Part shown: positions 8,549-17,614 of the stretch, in pieces
Layout: every line of letters starts with the position of its first letter
How positions within the stretch are numbered: the first letter of the stretch is position 1
From: CALBZH01 sp964538515
GTDB lineage: Bacteria; Desulfobacterota; Syntrophobacteria; Syntrophobacterales; Syntrophobacteraceae
Length of the DNA stretch: 35,175 nt
Direction: 5' to 3'
Assembly: GCA_964538515.1 (NCBI GenBank)
Contig: CAZIEW010000062.1
Coordinates: 1-35,175 of the forward strand
Notes under the pieces: generated by a model
The model's database searches: none
What the model saw: the letters and a program-made list of their open reading frames with translations, nothing else
Told to the model about the DNA's origin: nothing
Made by a program: the position numbers and the translations under genes

Positions 8549-9883
8549 CTACTCATGCCGCAGCGCGTCAATGGGATCGAGACGGGCGGCCTTCAGGGCC
8601 GGGAAGTAGCCGAAGATGACGCCAACCGCGGCTGAGAACAAGAAAGCCAGGAGCACGATGCCGCCGTTGAAGACGAAGGGAACGCGCAGGAGCCCTGCCA
8701 GCCAGACGGAGCCCGCGAGGGCGAGGGCGATGCCGCACAGACCGCCGAAAGAAGAAAGGACAACCGCTTCGACCAGGAACTGCAGAAGCACTTCACTCTC
8801 GAGTGCCCCGATCGCGAGGCGGATCCCGATCTCACGCGTGCGCTCGGTGACCGAAACCATCATGATGTTCATGATCCCAATCCCCCCGACGAGAAGGCTG
8901 ACCGCCGCCACGGCGCTCAGGAGGGCGGTCATCATCTGCGTGGTGCCGGTGAGCATCTTGACGATCTCCTTCATGTCCATGACGTTGAAGTTGTCGTCAT
9001 CGCTCGGGGAAAGATGGCGGCGCTCCCGCAGCAAGCGACGGATGCCCTGTTGGACCTTTTCCGTTGCAGCACCTTCCTCGACGGAAATCTGGATCATGCC
9101 CACATCCTGGCTCCCGGCGATGCGCCGCTGGTAGGTGGAAAGTGGGATCACGACCAAATCGTCCTGGTCGGTCCCCATGGTGCTCTGCCCTTTGCCCTCC
9201 AGGAGCCCGATCACCTCACAGGAAAGCTTGCTCCCGGCACTGCCGCTCGTGCTGCTGCCGTTGTCACTCCCGCTGCTTCCGGTGCTCTTGCTGCTGGATC
9301 GACTGCTGCTTTCGCTGGCGGTAGTGCCGCTGCTGCTCGTGGTGCTGCCGGCGCTGCCATGCAGCCGAATCCTTTCCCCGATGGCATCCTGGCCTCCAAA
9401 GAGCTTCTTCAGCACCGTCTCGCCAACGATGCAAACCGCGGCGCCGCTGCGCACTTCGCTGTCACTGAAGGGTCGGCCCGACCGGAGAGTCCGGTTGGTT
9501 ACCTGGAGATAGGCGTTGTTGCTCGCCATAACCTGGGTCGACCAGTTCTCGTTTCTGTAAATCGCCTTGACCGACTGGGATGAAACCGGGGCAACGGCCT
9601 TCACCGAGCCCACATCGCGTGCGATCGCCCTGGCGTCCGCTTCCTTGAACGGCACGCTCCCGGTGGACTGACCCGGTCCGAGCCGCTTGCCGGGCGTCAC
9701 CATGAGCAGGTTGCTGCCCATGCTGGCGATCTGGTGCCGGACCTGCACGGTGGCTCCCTCGCCGACGGTCACCATGATGATGACGGCGGCAACGCCGATC
9801 ACGATGCCCAGGATGGTCAACACCGAGCGCATCACGTTGCGCCGAATCTCACGCAGCGCCAGGAGCAAGGTGCTCCAAAGCAT
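8549..9883 (-). CDS. macB: MacB-type ABC transporter permease (FtsX fold)
   Basis: A 444-residue permease with the MacB/FtsX layout: one N-terminal membrane segment (residues about 20-40, ILGIVIGVAAVIIMV), a periplasmic MacB domain, then three C-terminal membrane segments. These include SLLVGGIGIMNIMMVSVTERTREIGIR and end near DPIDALRHE, both family hallmarks. Residues 176-218 form a Ser/Thr/Gly-rich tract inserted in the periplasmic domain between IGERIRLHG and the strand SCEVIGLL, which is unusual. The ATG overlaps the TAA of the ATPase gene by one base (TAATG). With the ATPase, HlyD adaptor and outer-membrane factor it should form a tripartite MacAB-TolC-like efflux or secretion pump; the substrate is unknown. 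Confidence 0.93.
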   Translation of the reverse strand: MLWSTLLLALREIRRNVMRSVLTILGIVIGVAAVIIMVTVGEGATVQVRHQIASMGSNLLMVTPGKRLGPGQSTGSVPFKEADARAIARDVGSVKAVAPVSSQSVKAIYRNENWSTQVMASNNAYLQVTNRTLRSGRPFSDSEVRSGAAVCIVGETVLKKLFGGQDAIGERIRLHGSAGSTTSSSGTTASESSSRSSSKSTGSSGSDNGSSTSGSAGSKLSCEVIGLLEGKGQSTMGTDQDDLVVIPLSTYQRRIAGSQDVGMIQISVEEGAATEKVQQGIRRLLRERRHLSPSDDDNFNVMDMKEIVKMLTGTTQMMTALLSAVAAVSLLVGGIGIMNIMMVSVTERTREIGIRLAIGALESEVLLQFLVEAVVLSSFGGLCGIALALAGSVWLAGLLRVPFVFNGGIVLLAFLFSAAVGVIFGYFPALKAARLDPIDALRHE

Positions 9884-10602
9884 TACGGCTCCTTTGTGTT
9901 GGGCTCATCGGAGGCCACCAGGCCATCCCGAAAGCGGACAACGCGCTTACAGTAGGCCGCCATTTCCGCCTCGTGGGTGACCATGACGATGGTAACCCCC
10001 TGGTCGCGATTCAATCCCGTGAGGAGCCCCATGATCTCGTGGCTGCGGACCGTATCCAGGTTCCCCGTCGGCTCGTCGGCAAACAGGACAGTTGGCCGGG
10101 TCACGATGGCACGGGCGATGGCGACCCGTTGTTGCTGTCCTCCGGAGAGCTCCCCGGGCGTATGGGACTCCCATCCTTTGAGGCCTACGATTTCAAGCGC
10201 CTCGCGGGCGCGTGCTCGCCGCTCGTGGGCGGAAGCGCCGCGATAGATCAGCGGAAGCTCCACGTTCTCCAGCGCCGACGTCCGGCTCAGCAGATTGTAG
10301 CCCTGAAAGACAAACCCAAGATAGAACCGACGCAGCTTCGTGCGCTGGGCCCGGGTCAGGCGGCTCACCTCGATGCCCTTAAACCGGTAGATACCCGCCG
10401 TCGCCGTATCCAGACAGCCAAGAATGTTCATGGAAGTGGACTTGCCCGATCCGCTCGGTCCCATCACGGCTACAAGCTCCCCTTCGAAGATGCGCAGATC
10501 GACTCCGCGCAAGGCATGCATGGCCGCCTGTCCCGTCCCGTAGACCTTCGTCACGCCCTGCAGCTCGATGAGGGGTTGGTCAGCCGTTTGCGAGGAGAGC
10601 AT
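9883..10602 (-). CDS. MacB-type ABC transporter ATP-binding protein (LolD/MacB class)
   Basis: An ABC ATPase of about 239 residues with Walker A GPSGSGKST, signature LSGGQQQRVAIARA, Walker B VLFADEPTGNLD and the switch histidine in VTHE. The long form of the motif after Walker B (GNLD) is typical of the LolD/MacB/FtsE branch. It powers the permease encoded next, with which it overlaps by one base. In E. coli MacB, ATPase and permease are one fused protein; here they are separate. The ATG at 10602 has GGGAG eight bases upstream; GTG at 10611 and ATG at 10608 are possible earlier starts overlapping the HlyD stop. Confidence 0.93.
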   Translation of the reverse strand: MLSSQTADQPLIELQGVTKVYGTGQAAMHALRGVDLRIFEGELVAVMGPSGSGKSTSMNILGCLDTATAGIYRFKGIEVSRLTRAQRTKLRRFYLGFVFQGYNLLSRTSALENVELPLIYRGASAHERRARAREALEIVGLKGWESHTPGELSGGQQQRVAIARAIVTRPTVLFADEPTGNLDTVRSHEIMGLLTGLNRDQGVTIVMVTHEAEMAAYCKRVVRFRDGLVASDEPNTKEP

Positions 10603-10607
10603 CCGCA

Positions 10608-11900
10608 TCACTCCCGCGAGCTCACGGTGTCGACCACCACCGCCATGCCGGGCTGGACCTCCCCACCGACCACCTCGGTCATTCCGCCGCTTGTGGACCC
10701 AAGGATCACGGGGAGCGCCGCGAGCTGCCCTTCCCGCAAGGTCCAGACGCGCTGCTGCTTCTTGGCCGCATCGTCTTCGGGCGGTTGCGCCCCTTGGCTC
10801 GGCGGGCGAGGAAGGAGCGCGCCAACGAGGCCGGTCGACGGCTTCTTCTCCTGCTGAACGGGGGGCACGAAACGAAGCGCCGCGCTCGGCACCAGGATCG
10901 CCTTCTGGATCTTCTTGACCACGATATCCGCCGTGGCCGTCATACCCGGTCGCAGGGACAAATCCGAGTTGTCGACCTGCAGCACGGTTTCATAGGTCAC
11001 GACTCCCGAAGTCGTCGTCGAGCCAAACCGTGCCTGGACAATCCGTGCCTCGAACAACCGGTTCGGGTAGGCCGCCACGCTGAACGTGGCACTCTGGCCT
11101 TCCTGGATTTGCCCCACGTCGGCCTCGTCCACGTTCACGATGAGCCGCATCTTGGTCAAATCCTCGGCCAGCGTGAACAGCACGGGGGGATCGAGCGTGG
11201 CGGCCACAGTCTGGCCGGGCTCCATCTTCCGTTTGAGAACGATGCCGTTGATGGGCGATCGGATGGCCGCTTTGGACAGATCCGTCTGGTTGGCATCGAG
11301 GGTGGCCTGGGTCTGGGCAACCGCGGCTCTGGCGCTCGCGACATCGGCCAGAGCCCGATCCAAAGCGGCCTCCGCCGCATCGATCTCCGTTTGAGACGGC
11401 ACCTTGTTGTTGCTCAGCTCCTTCACGCGCTGCAGCTGTGCGAGCTTGCTGCGCGTCTCCTTGACCGTGGCCTGGGCCTGCAGCACCTTCGCTTTGGCGG
11501 ATTCCAGAGCTGCTTTGGACTGCGTCACCTGGGCCTCGAGCTTCGAGGTGTCCAGGCGTGCCAGGATTTGCCCGACGTTCACCTTGCTGTTGTAATCCAC
11601 TTCCATGGTTTTGATGATGCCGGAAAGCTCGCTGCTCACATCCACCTCGTTGGTCGCCTCCAGGGTTCCTGTCGCCGTGACGAAAACGGTGAGATCCCCG
11701 CGCTCGACTGCCTGGGTTTTGTAGCGCACGGCCGAAGCCGAATTGGAGCCGTTCAGGAAGACAAGAGCCATAGCGACGGCGGCTACCGCCACCAGCAGCG
11801 CTGCGGCAAGCCGTCGCTTGGACCGTGCCTCGTTGCCCGATGCACCGTCGACACCCAAGGTCCGGGCAATGTCAGACGGTTCCTTCCCGTTTGCTTTCAT
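10608..11900 (-). CDS. HlyD/MacA family periplasmic adaptor subunit
   Basis: A 430-residue membrane fusion protein. One N-terminal membrane anchor (about residues 30-50) is followed by the lipoyl half-motif near ATGTLEATNEVDVSSELSG. A long alpha-helical hairpin (about 115-215, rich in Ala, Lys and Gln) comes next, then the second lipoyl half AAIRSPINGIVLKRKMEPGQTV, beta-barrel and membrane-proximal domains. A Pro-rich linker (PPVQQEKKPS onwards) interrupts the C-terminal part. It should bridge the inner-membrane ABC pump and the outer-membrane factor. The gene starts one base after the TAG of the outer-membrane factor gene and overlaps the ATPase gene, so all are tightly coupled. Confidence 0.93.
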   Translation of the reverse strand: MKANGKEPSDIARTLGVDGASGNEARSKRRLAAALLVAVAAVAMALVFLNGSNSASAVRYKTQAVERGDLTVFVTATGTLEATNEVDVSSELSGIIKTMEVDYNSKVNVGQILARLDTSKLEAQVTQSKAALESAKAKVLQAQATVKETRSKLAQLQRVKELSNNKVPSQTEIDAAEAALDRALADVASARAAVAQTQATLDANQTDLSKAAIRSPINGIVLKRKMEPGQTVAATLDPPVLFTLAEDLTKMRLIVNVDEADVGQIQEGQSATFSVAAYPNRLFEARIVQARFGSTTTSGVVTYETVLQVDNSDLSLRPGMTATADIVVKKIQKAILVPSAALRFVPPVQQEKKPSTGLVGALLPRPPSQGAQPPEDDAAKKQQRVWTLREGQLAALPVILGSTSGGMTEVVGGEVQPGMAVVVDTVSSRE

Positions 11901-13376
11901 CTACTGCTCCCGTGTCCATCCACCTCCGAGGGCTTTGTACAAGCGCACCAGGTTGGCGGTTACGTTCCCGTTGCTGATGGCCAATTGCTCCTGGAACGAC
12001 AGCAGAGACCGCTGTGCATCCAGGACATTGGTGAAATCCGTGAGCCCCGCTTCGTACTTCTGCCGGGCCAAATCCGCCGCCTGCTGAGCCGCCCGGGTCG
12101 CCTGGCTCAACGCTTGCCGCCGCTGCTGAACCTCGGCGTAGGCTACGAGCGCGTTTTCCACTTCCTCCAGCGCATTGAGGATGACGGCCTCGTACTGGAT
12201 CAGGGCCTGCTCCTGAAGAGCCGACTGAACCTCGATATTCTGACGGATCGCCCCACCCTTGAAGATGGCCCAGCTGATCCGAGGCCCGCCGGAGAGCGTC
12301 AACAGACCGGTTGTCGGATTGCTCAGTGAAAGGGTCTCCAACCCGATGGAGCCGCTCAACGTGAGCTTGGGGTAGAGGTCTGCCGTGGCCACGCCAATTC
12401 GGGCCGTCCGCGCCGCCAGCTCCCGCTCGGCCTTCCGCACGTCGGGCCTGCGACGCAGGAGGTCCGCCGGCACCCCGACTGCAACATCGAGGGGCGGCAC
12501 GGGGATGGGCTTCGGCTGATCGAGCTCCGCGTGAACCTTGCCCGGCTGTTCCCCGAGGAGCACCGCAACACGGTTCATGGCTTCCTCGAGGCCGGTGCGC
12601 AAGACGGGGATCTGAGAGCGCGTGTTTTCGACATTGTAGCGGGCTTGCTCCACCGCGAGCTCATCGCTCAAGCCGGCTTGAAACCGCCATTGCGTCAACT
12701 GATACGTTTCGTTCTGAGAATCGAGGTTGACCTCCGCCACGTGGAGTCGATCTTGAGTGGCTCGGACATCGAGATAGCTTAGAGCCACTTCGGCGAGCAG
12801 GGAGACCAGGACGTCCCGCAGATTCTCCTCGCTCGCCTGAAGGTCCCCTTGTGCGGCTTCAACGGAGCGGCGAGCGCCGCCGAACAGATCCAGCTCCCAT
12901 GCCGCATCGAAGCTCGCCGTATAAAGATCGCTTGTCTTGCCGCTGCCCGTGTCTCTGCTGTTACGAATCGTGGCGGCTGAGGATGCCCCTTCAAGCGTGG
13001 GCAAGAGGCCGGAGGCCGCAATGCCACGACGGGCGCGGGCCTCTCGAACCTGTGCCCGGGCTTTTTTCAGATCGAGGCTGCCCGATGCGGCGCGCTCGAT
13101 CAATCCGGACAGAATCGGATCGTCGAGAGTGGTCCACCAGGATGCCAGGGTCCCGACGTCCGTTTCCCCGGTGCCATGGGCCTGAAGCTGGGTTCTCCAT
13201 TCCGGGTAAACCGGGATGTCGGGGCGCACGTAATCCGGTCCCACCGAAACACAGCCGGCAGTGAGCATGACCAGAGTGACTACCAGGACTAAGGCTCCAC
13301 AAGGGAGCAGGCACGAGCGAGCAGACTCACTGGTAACGTCTTTCAGGCGATGGCCTGAATCCGGCACGATTGCCAT
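11901..13376 (-). CDS. Outer-membrane efflux factor, NodT/OprM lipoprotein family
   Basis: A 491-residue TolC-like channel. The N terminus carries a hydrophobic signal and near-lipobox LTAGC (Cys42), followed by VGPDYVRP, the usual start of mature NodT/OprM-type factors. Two OEP repeats rich in Ala/Gln/Arg coiled-coil sequence follow, including VPADLLRRRPDVRKAERELAA, the strongest family signature. It forms the outer-membrane exit duct for the ABC pump downstream. ATG at 13376 or TTG at 13379 could be the start; GAAGGG lies 10-13 bases upstream. It follows the regulator gene by 29 bp, so the regulator is probably the first gene of the operon. Confidence 0.92.
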   Translation of the reverse strand: MAIVPDSGHRLKDVTSESARSCLLPCGALVLVVTLVMLTAGCVSVGPDYVRPDIPVYPEWRTQLQAHGTGETDVGTLASWWTTLDDPILSGLIERAASGSLDLKKARAQVREARARRGIAASGLLPTLEGASSAATIRNSRDTGSGKTSDLYTASFDAAWELDLFGGARRSVEAAQGDLQASEENLRDVLVSLLAEVALSYLDVRATQDRLHVAEVNLDSQNETYQLTQWRFQAGLSDELAVEQARYNVENTRSQIPVLRTGLEEAMNRVAVLLGEQPGKVHAELDQPKPIPVPPLDVAVGVPADLLRRRPDVRKAERELAARTARIGVATADLYPKLTLSGSIGLETLSLSNPTTGLLTLSGGPRISWAIFKGGAIRQNIEVQSALQEQALIQYEAVILNALEEVENALVAYAEVQQRRQALSQATRAAQQAADLARQKYEAGLTDFTNVLDAQRSLLSFQEQLAISNGNVTANLVRLYKALGGGWTREQ

Positions 13377-13405
13377 CAAGATTTAAGATCCCTTCTGTAG
13401 CGTGG

Positions 13406-14068
13406 TTATTCGGACCGCCCTGCCGCGGCGATCGCTCGGATGCCGCCGAGGGAAAAACGAGTGATTCCGTCCGCAAGATCGATGATCTGCGGCCGATCCA
13501 GCTGTTCAAGACCTGCGAGCTCCATGAACTGCCGGACATGAAGCTGAAAGATGCACTGCCCGATGACATTCATCCTGCCAAGCTGGACCGCATGCTCATC
13601 GGGATCCTGGGATGGATTCTCTCTGCGGAGCAGGTCCCGGACGATGCCATCCAGGTATTCATCCATGGGCCGGATGATCGTTTCCGCCACCCTGCTCAAG
13701 ATCCCGCTTGGATTGGCGGTTTCCTGCGCGAGGAGTCTTCCGTGCCATGTTGGGAACCCGTCACCCAGCCCGCGCAACAGAAAGGAACGGATAAAGGCCC
13801 GAAATCGCTCTTCCGGCGTCGCTCCCGCCCCGAGGCCCCAATCGTGGGGGTACTTCTCCACGGCCCACTGGTGGGAATACTCGAACACGGCCTCATACAG
13901 CCCTGCCTTGTCCCGAAAATGGTAGTTGACCGCGCTCACACTGGCATTGGCACGCTTGCAGATCTCACGGATGGTCGCGGCTCGAAAGCCGCGCTGGGCA
14001 AAAACCTCTCCCGCCGCTTGGATCAGCCGCTTCTTCGTTCCTTCATCCCAGACTGGACGGGCTCTCAT
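13406..14068 (-). CDS. TetR/AcrR family regulator, CecR-like
   Basis: A 220-residue repressor. The N-terminal helix-turn-helix spans residues about 10-60, with TIREICKRANASVSAVNYHF as the recognition segment and KAGLYEAVF after it. The C-terminal part (FIRSFLLRGLGDGFPTWHGRLLAQETANPSG) resembles the C-terminal domain of CecR (YbiH). In E. coli CecR controls a HlyD/ABC export operon, which fits the pump genes that follow directly. The ATG at 14068 is used because it starts right before the DNA-binding domain; a longer frame to 14107 adds unlike residues. It probably represses its own operon through the palindrome at 14134-14151. Confidence 0.9.
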   Translation of the reverse strand: MRARPVWDEGTKKRLIQAAGEVFAQRGFRAATIREICKRANASVSAVNYHFRDKAGLYEAVFEYSHQWAVEKYPHDWGLGAGATPEERFRAFIRSFLLRGLGDGFPTWHGRLLAQETANPSGILSRVAETIIRPMDEYLDGIVRDLLRRENPSQDPDEHAVQLGRMNVIGQCIFQLHVRQFMELAGLEQLDRPQIIDLADGITRFSLGGIRAIAAAGRSE

Positions 14069-14128
14069 GCGTCCTCCGCCAAATAAGACCGGCACCGGTA
14101 ACAACATCCGTTCGAAACACGTGCACTA

Positions 14129-14159
14129 TTATTTCGAACATTTGTTCTAATCTGTCAAC
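14129..14159 (-). promoter_or_regulatory. Promoter with embedded TetR-type operator for the efflux operon
   Basis: On the minus strand TTGACA (14154-14159) is the -35 box and AATAAT (14129-14134) a -10 box, 19 bp apart. The spacer holds an 18-bp palindrome at 14134-14151, TTCGAACA-TT-TGTTCTAA, with one mismatched pair. A repressor bound there would block RNA polymerase, and the 19-bp spacer is longer than ideal. This is the expected target of the TetR-family protein encoded just downstream. Confidence 0.65.
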
Positions 14160-14382
14160 GGCTATGTTGCGGCTTCTCCCACGGAAGCGGCGCCATTGAA
14201 GGCCCACTTCCCGTCATGAACATGCCCGGAGAGCCCGTCTCGAAGGGCATCGATGCCTCAAGGGGTGGAATTTCCGTCGCTGCGCTGTTATACTGGGGGG
14301 CAAGTCGAGCCGGTTTCGCCAATTCCCATGTCTGTGATTTGAATGCTCTGCAACGATTGAGCTCATACTGAAGTCGAACGGA

Positions 14383-14398
14383 CGCCGTTTTGACGGCG
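14383..14398 (+). promoter_or_regulatory. Leader hairpin before the NusG-paralogue gene
   Basis: CGCCGT (14383-14388) and ACGGCG (14393-14398) form a perfect 6-bp stem with the loop TTTG, 31 bases before the ATG at 14430. Specialised NusG paralogues such as RfaH and LoaP recognise small hairpins in the leaders they control. A self-regulatory role here is only a suggestion. Confidence 0.35.
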
Positions 14399-14429
14399 AA
14401 GACTTGACTCAAGGAAAGCGGACAGAGGC

Positions 14430-15074
14430 ATGCCCAACCAGCCTATTAAAGATGAGCACCCGGCCAAGCAGGCTGTTTCCCCTTCCAAGGACCATCCGCG
14501 CATCCTGTTTGCGCCTGATCTCATCTATCCAAAGATCTCCGGAAGTGAAGCGGCGTGGTTCGCTCTCTATGTCCAGGTGAACCACGAAAAAGAGGTTTAC
14601 AAGCGGGTCGAGCAAAAGGAGATCGAGTGTTTTCTGCCGCTGCTCGAGACCTGGAGCAAGCGTCGTGACCGGCGCAAGAAGATCCACCTTCCGCTTTTTC
14701 CGGGCTATGTCTTCGTCCGCACCGTGCTCGACAACTACACCAACGTGAACATTCTGAAGACACCCGGAGCAATTCACATCCTGCGCAATTCGGAAGGGCC
14801 TCTTCCGATCCCCGACTTCCAGATCGAGAACCTAAAGACGGTCTTGAACACTTCGGCGGAGGTCAGCCTGCATGCGTATCTCAAGGTGGGCGAATGGGTG
14901 CAGGTGGTGAAGGGGCCGTTCGCGGGGTGCATGGGGATCCTGCTGCGGCAGAATCCCAAGAAGGGTCGCCTGGTGGTGAGCGTGGACCTTATCCAGCGGT
15001 CGGTCAGCGTCGAAATGAATGTGGAAGACGTTGAACCGGTTGAGCCGCCACCACCCTCCCCGACCGTCCAATGA
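14430..15074 (+). CDS. NusG-family transcription antiterminator (RfaH/UpxY-like)
   Basis: A 214-residue protein with a NusG N-terminal domain at about residues 41-140 (WFALYVQVNHEKEVYKR, then LPLFPGYVFVR, the typical NGN core). A KOW motif lies at about 152-178 (VGEWVQVVKGPFAGCMGIL). A 40-residue N-terminal extension and a Pro-rich tail set it apart from housekeeping NusG, which would also sit beside secE and ribosomal-protein genes. Such paralogues (RfaH, UpxY, LoaP) prevent early termination in long operons, usually for polysaccharides. Here no such operon follows: the next gene, moeA, is on the opposite strand with a 17-bp gap. Its target must lie elsewhere, or it acts in trans. Confidence 0.88.
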   Translation: MPNQPIKDEHPAKQAVSPSKDHPRILFAPDLIYPKISGSEAAWFALYVQVNHEKEVYKRVEQKEIECFLPLLETWSKRRDRRKKIHLPLFPGYVFVRTVLDNYTNVNILKTPGAIHILRNSEGPLPIPDFQIENLKTVLNTSAEVSLHAYLKVGEWVQVVKGPFAGCMGILLRQNPKKGRLVVSVDLIQRSVSVEMNVEDVEPVEPPPPSPTVQ

Positions 15075-15091
15075 TCAACCGACCGACCCCG

Positions 15092-16354
15092 TCAGCGTGC
15101 CGAAAAGAGGTGGACCTGCACGTGAGTGCCCTGATCCAGCCCCTCGACATGCTCGGGGATGACGATGTACCCGTCCGCCCTGGCGAGGATCCCAATCATC
15201 GCCGACTTGCCAAAAACGGGCGCGGCCACGGCCTCACTCCCCTGCACCGACACGGTCACCGGCAAGTAATCCGTTCTTCCATGCACTGAAGGCGCCTGAC
15301 GGGTCAATACGGCGGTGAGCGTTCCGGCGCTGACGGCAGCCCCTTTTGAGCGAACGATCCCCTGCAGCCGCTCAAGGGACGGCAGCGCAAAGACCCGACA
15401 GATCATGAGGGCGGAAACGGGCTGCCCGGGAAGCCCCCAGAAGATCTTCTTGCCGATGCGTGCAAGGATGGTGGGCTTGCCGGGGCGAACGGCCACACCG
15501 TGGACCAGGAGCTCGGCGTCGGGGAAGCTTTGCAGAATTCGAATCGTGTAGTCCCGAACGCCCACGGAGCTCCCACCTGAGAGCATCACCACGTCGTGGT
15601 CCTCCAGGGCGGTGCGACAGGTCTCGACCAGGGATTCGAGCGAGTCGTTCACCAGCTTTCGCAGCCCTACCACGGCGCCGCATTCCTCCACCTGGCCGGC
15701 TAGCGTCACCGTGTTGATGTCACGGATCTTCCCCATGGGAACGGACGCCGTCTCGACGGGCACGACTTCATCTCCCGTTGACACAACGGCCACGCGCGGC
15801 CGCCGATGCACTCGAACGCGCCCCTGCCCTACGGCCGCGAGCAGCCCCAGATCCTGGGGCCTGAGCCGCCATCCTTTGGGGAAGAGAACGTTGCCAAGCG
15901 GGATATCCTCCCCCACCTGGAGCACATTCTCGCCAGGCGCAACGGGTCGCGTCACTTCGATCGTTTCCGGATCGAGAAGGGCCGTGTATTCGACCATCAC
16001 CACGGCATCGCTCCCCTCGGGAAGCATGCCCCCGGTCGGGATGGCGACAGCTTTCCCCGACCTCACGGCCGTCGAAGCTTCTGCCCCCATCAGCACTTCG
16101 CCGTCTTTCTCCAGGAAGGCCGGCAAGCTTTCGGAAGCCCCGAAGGTATCGCGGGCTCGCACCGCAAACCCATCCATGGTCGCGCGGGCAAAATGGGGCA
16201 GCGGCTCAGGAGACCGCACTGCTTCCGCAAGCACGCGGCCTCGAGCCAACGGAAGATCTACCTCCTCGGATTCGAGAGGCTCGAATCCATCAATGATCTC
16301 AAGGACTTCTTCAGCCGTTTTGACTTTGAGAAACTCAGCCATGTCGCAAGCCAT
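15092..16354 (-). CDS. moeA: Molybdopterin molybdenumtransferase MoeA
   Basis: A 420-residue MoeA, which inserts molybdate (or tungstate) into adenylated molybdopterin. Order of motifs: N-terminal FLKVKTAEEVLEII, RATMDGFAVRA, IPTGGMLPEGSDAVVMVE, ENVLQVGEDI, the MoCF-like core VVSTGDEVV with LSGGSSVGVRDY, GVAVRPGKPT and GLPGQPVSAL, then the C-terminal beta domain. Length is normal. ATG at 16354 and 16342 are both possible; neither has a strong ribosome site, and family homology starts near the second. Its 3' end faces the NusG-paralogue gene. A strong hairpin with a T-run on this strand lies about 30 bases before the start, which is discussed separately. Confidence 0.95.
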   Translation of the reverse strand: MACDMAEFLKVKTAEEVLEIIDGFEPLESEEVDLPLARGRVLAEAVRSPEPLPHFARATMDGFAVRARDTFGASESLPAFLEKDGEVLMGAEASTAVRSGKAVAIPTGGMLPEGSDAVVMVEYTALLDPETIEVTRPVAPGENVLQVGEDIPLGNVLFPKGWRLRPQDLGLLAAVGQGRVRVHRRPRVAVVSTGDEVVPVETASVPMGKIRDINTVTLAGQVEECGAVVGLRKLVNDSLESLVETCRTALEDHDVVMLSGGSSVGVRDYTIRILQSFPDAELLVHGVAVRPGKPTILARIGKKIFWGLPGQPVSALMICRVFALPSLERLQGIVRSKGAAVSAGTLTAVLTRQAPSVHGRTDYLPVTVSVQGSEAVAAPVFGKSAMIGILARADGYIVIPEHVEGLDQGTHVQVHLFSAR

Positions 16355-16380
16355 CTTTACTGCAGTGCGAAACCGTGGAT

Positions 16381-16443
16381 GAAAAAGGACGAAGGCCGGA
16401 ATCCAGCGGTTTCAAGAAGCGCTGGATTCCGGCCTTCGTCCTT
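16381..16443 (-). terminator. Perfect 24-bp hairpin with T-run just upstream of moeA
   Basis: Arms 16385-16408 and 16420-16443 are perfectly complementary over 24 bp with an 11-base loop. On the minus strand the 3' arm runs straight into a T-run (16386-16382), the form of a Rho-independent terminator. It lies downstream of sucD and only about 30 bases before the moeA start. It could terminate sucCD transcripts, act as an attenuator for moeA, or be a dispersed palindromic repeat. The rest of the gap to its right (16444-16619) shows no gene. Confidence 0.65.
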
Positions 16444-16619
16444 AGCGTCAACTTAAGGAGCTGCACAGCAACTCGGCAGCATAGACCTGCCCCCCCGCCT
16501 CGTCGAAACAACGTACGCTGTGACCATAGCACCGTTTACAGTGCCGCGGTTCCAAAAGCCGTGGAGACGATTGCATCAGGTCAATTCGCAACACAAGGCG
16601 TTCCGGTCGGGCTCCAGCA

Positions 16620-16723
16620 CTAGTGCTCCGTCAAAGAAGTCATGCCGGGCAAGAGAAGACCCCCCACCCCCCTCGAGGGGAATCAAAGGGGGGTGGACCT
16701 TGCGAAACAAAGTCGACAGGGCA

Positions 16724-16727
<4 letters not shown>
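16620..16727. mobile_element. MITE-like element overlapping the 3' end of sucD
   Basis: Ends CTAGTGCTCCGTC (16620-16632) and, read inward from the right, CTAGTGCCCTGTC (16727-16715) match at 11 of 13 positions as terminal inverted repeats of a 108-bp segment. It has no coding capacity. Inside are CCACCCCCCT (16664-16673) and AGGGGGGTGG (16687-16696), a perfect 10-bp stem. The outer CTAG on each side could instead be a 4-bp target duplication of the kind made by IS5-group elements. The TAG of sucD lies in the right-hand CTAG, so insertion may have supplied the stop. The inner hairpin may also end sucCD transcripts. Confidence 0.5.
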
Positions 16728-17602
<875 letters not shown>

Positions 17603-17614
17603 GTCGTTCCTCCC

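Noticed and set aside
10785..12329. 514-codon open frame opposite the HlyD and outer-membrane factor genes
   Set aside because: Shadow of two certain genes; Arg/His/Leu-rich composition and no motif.
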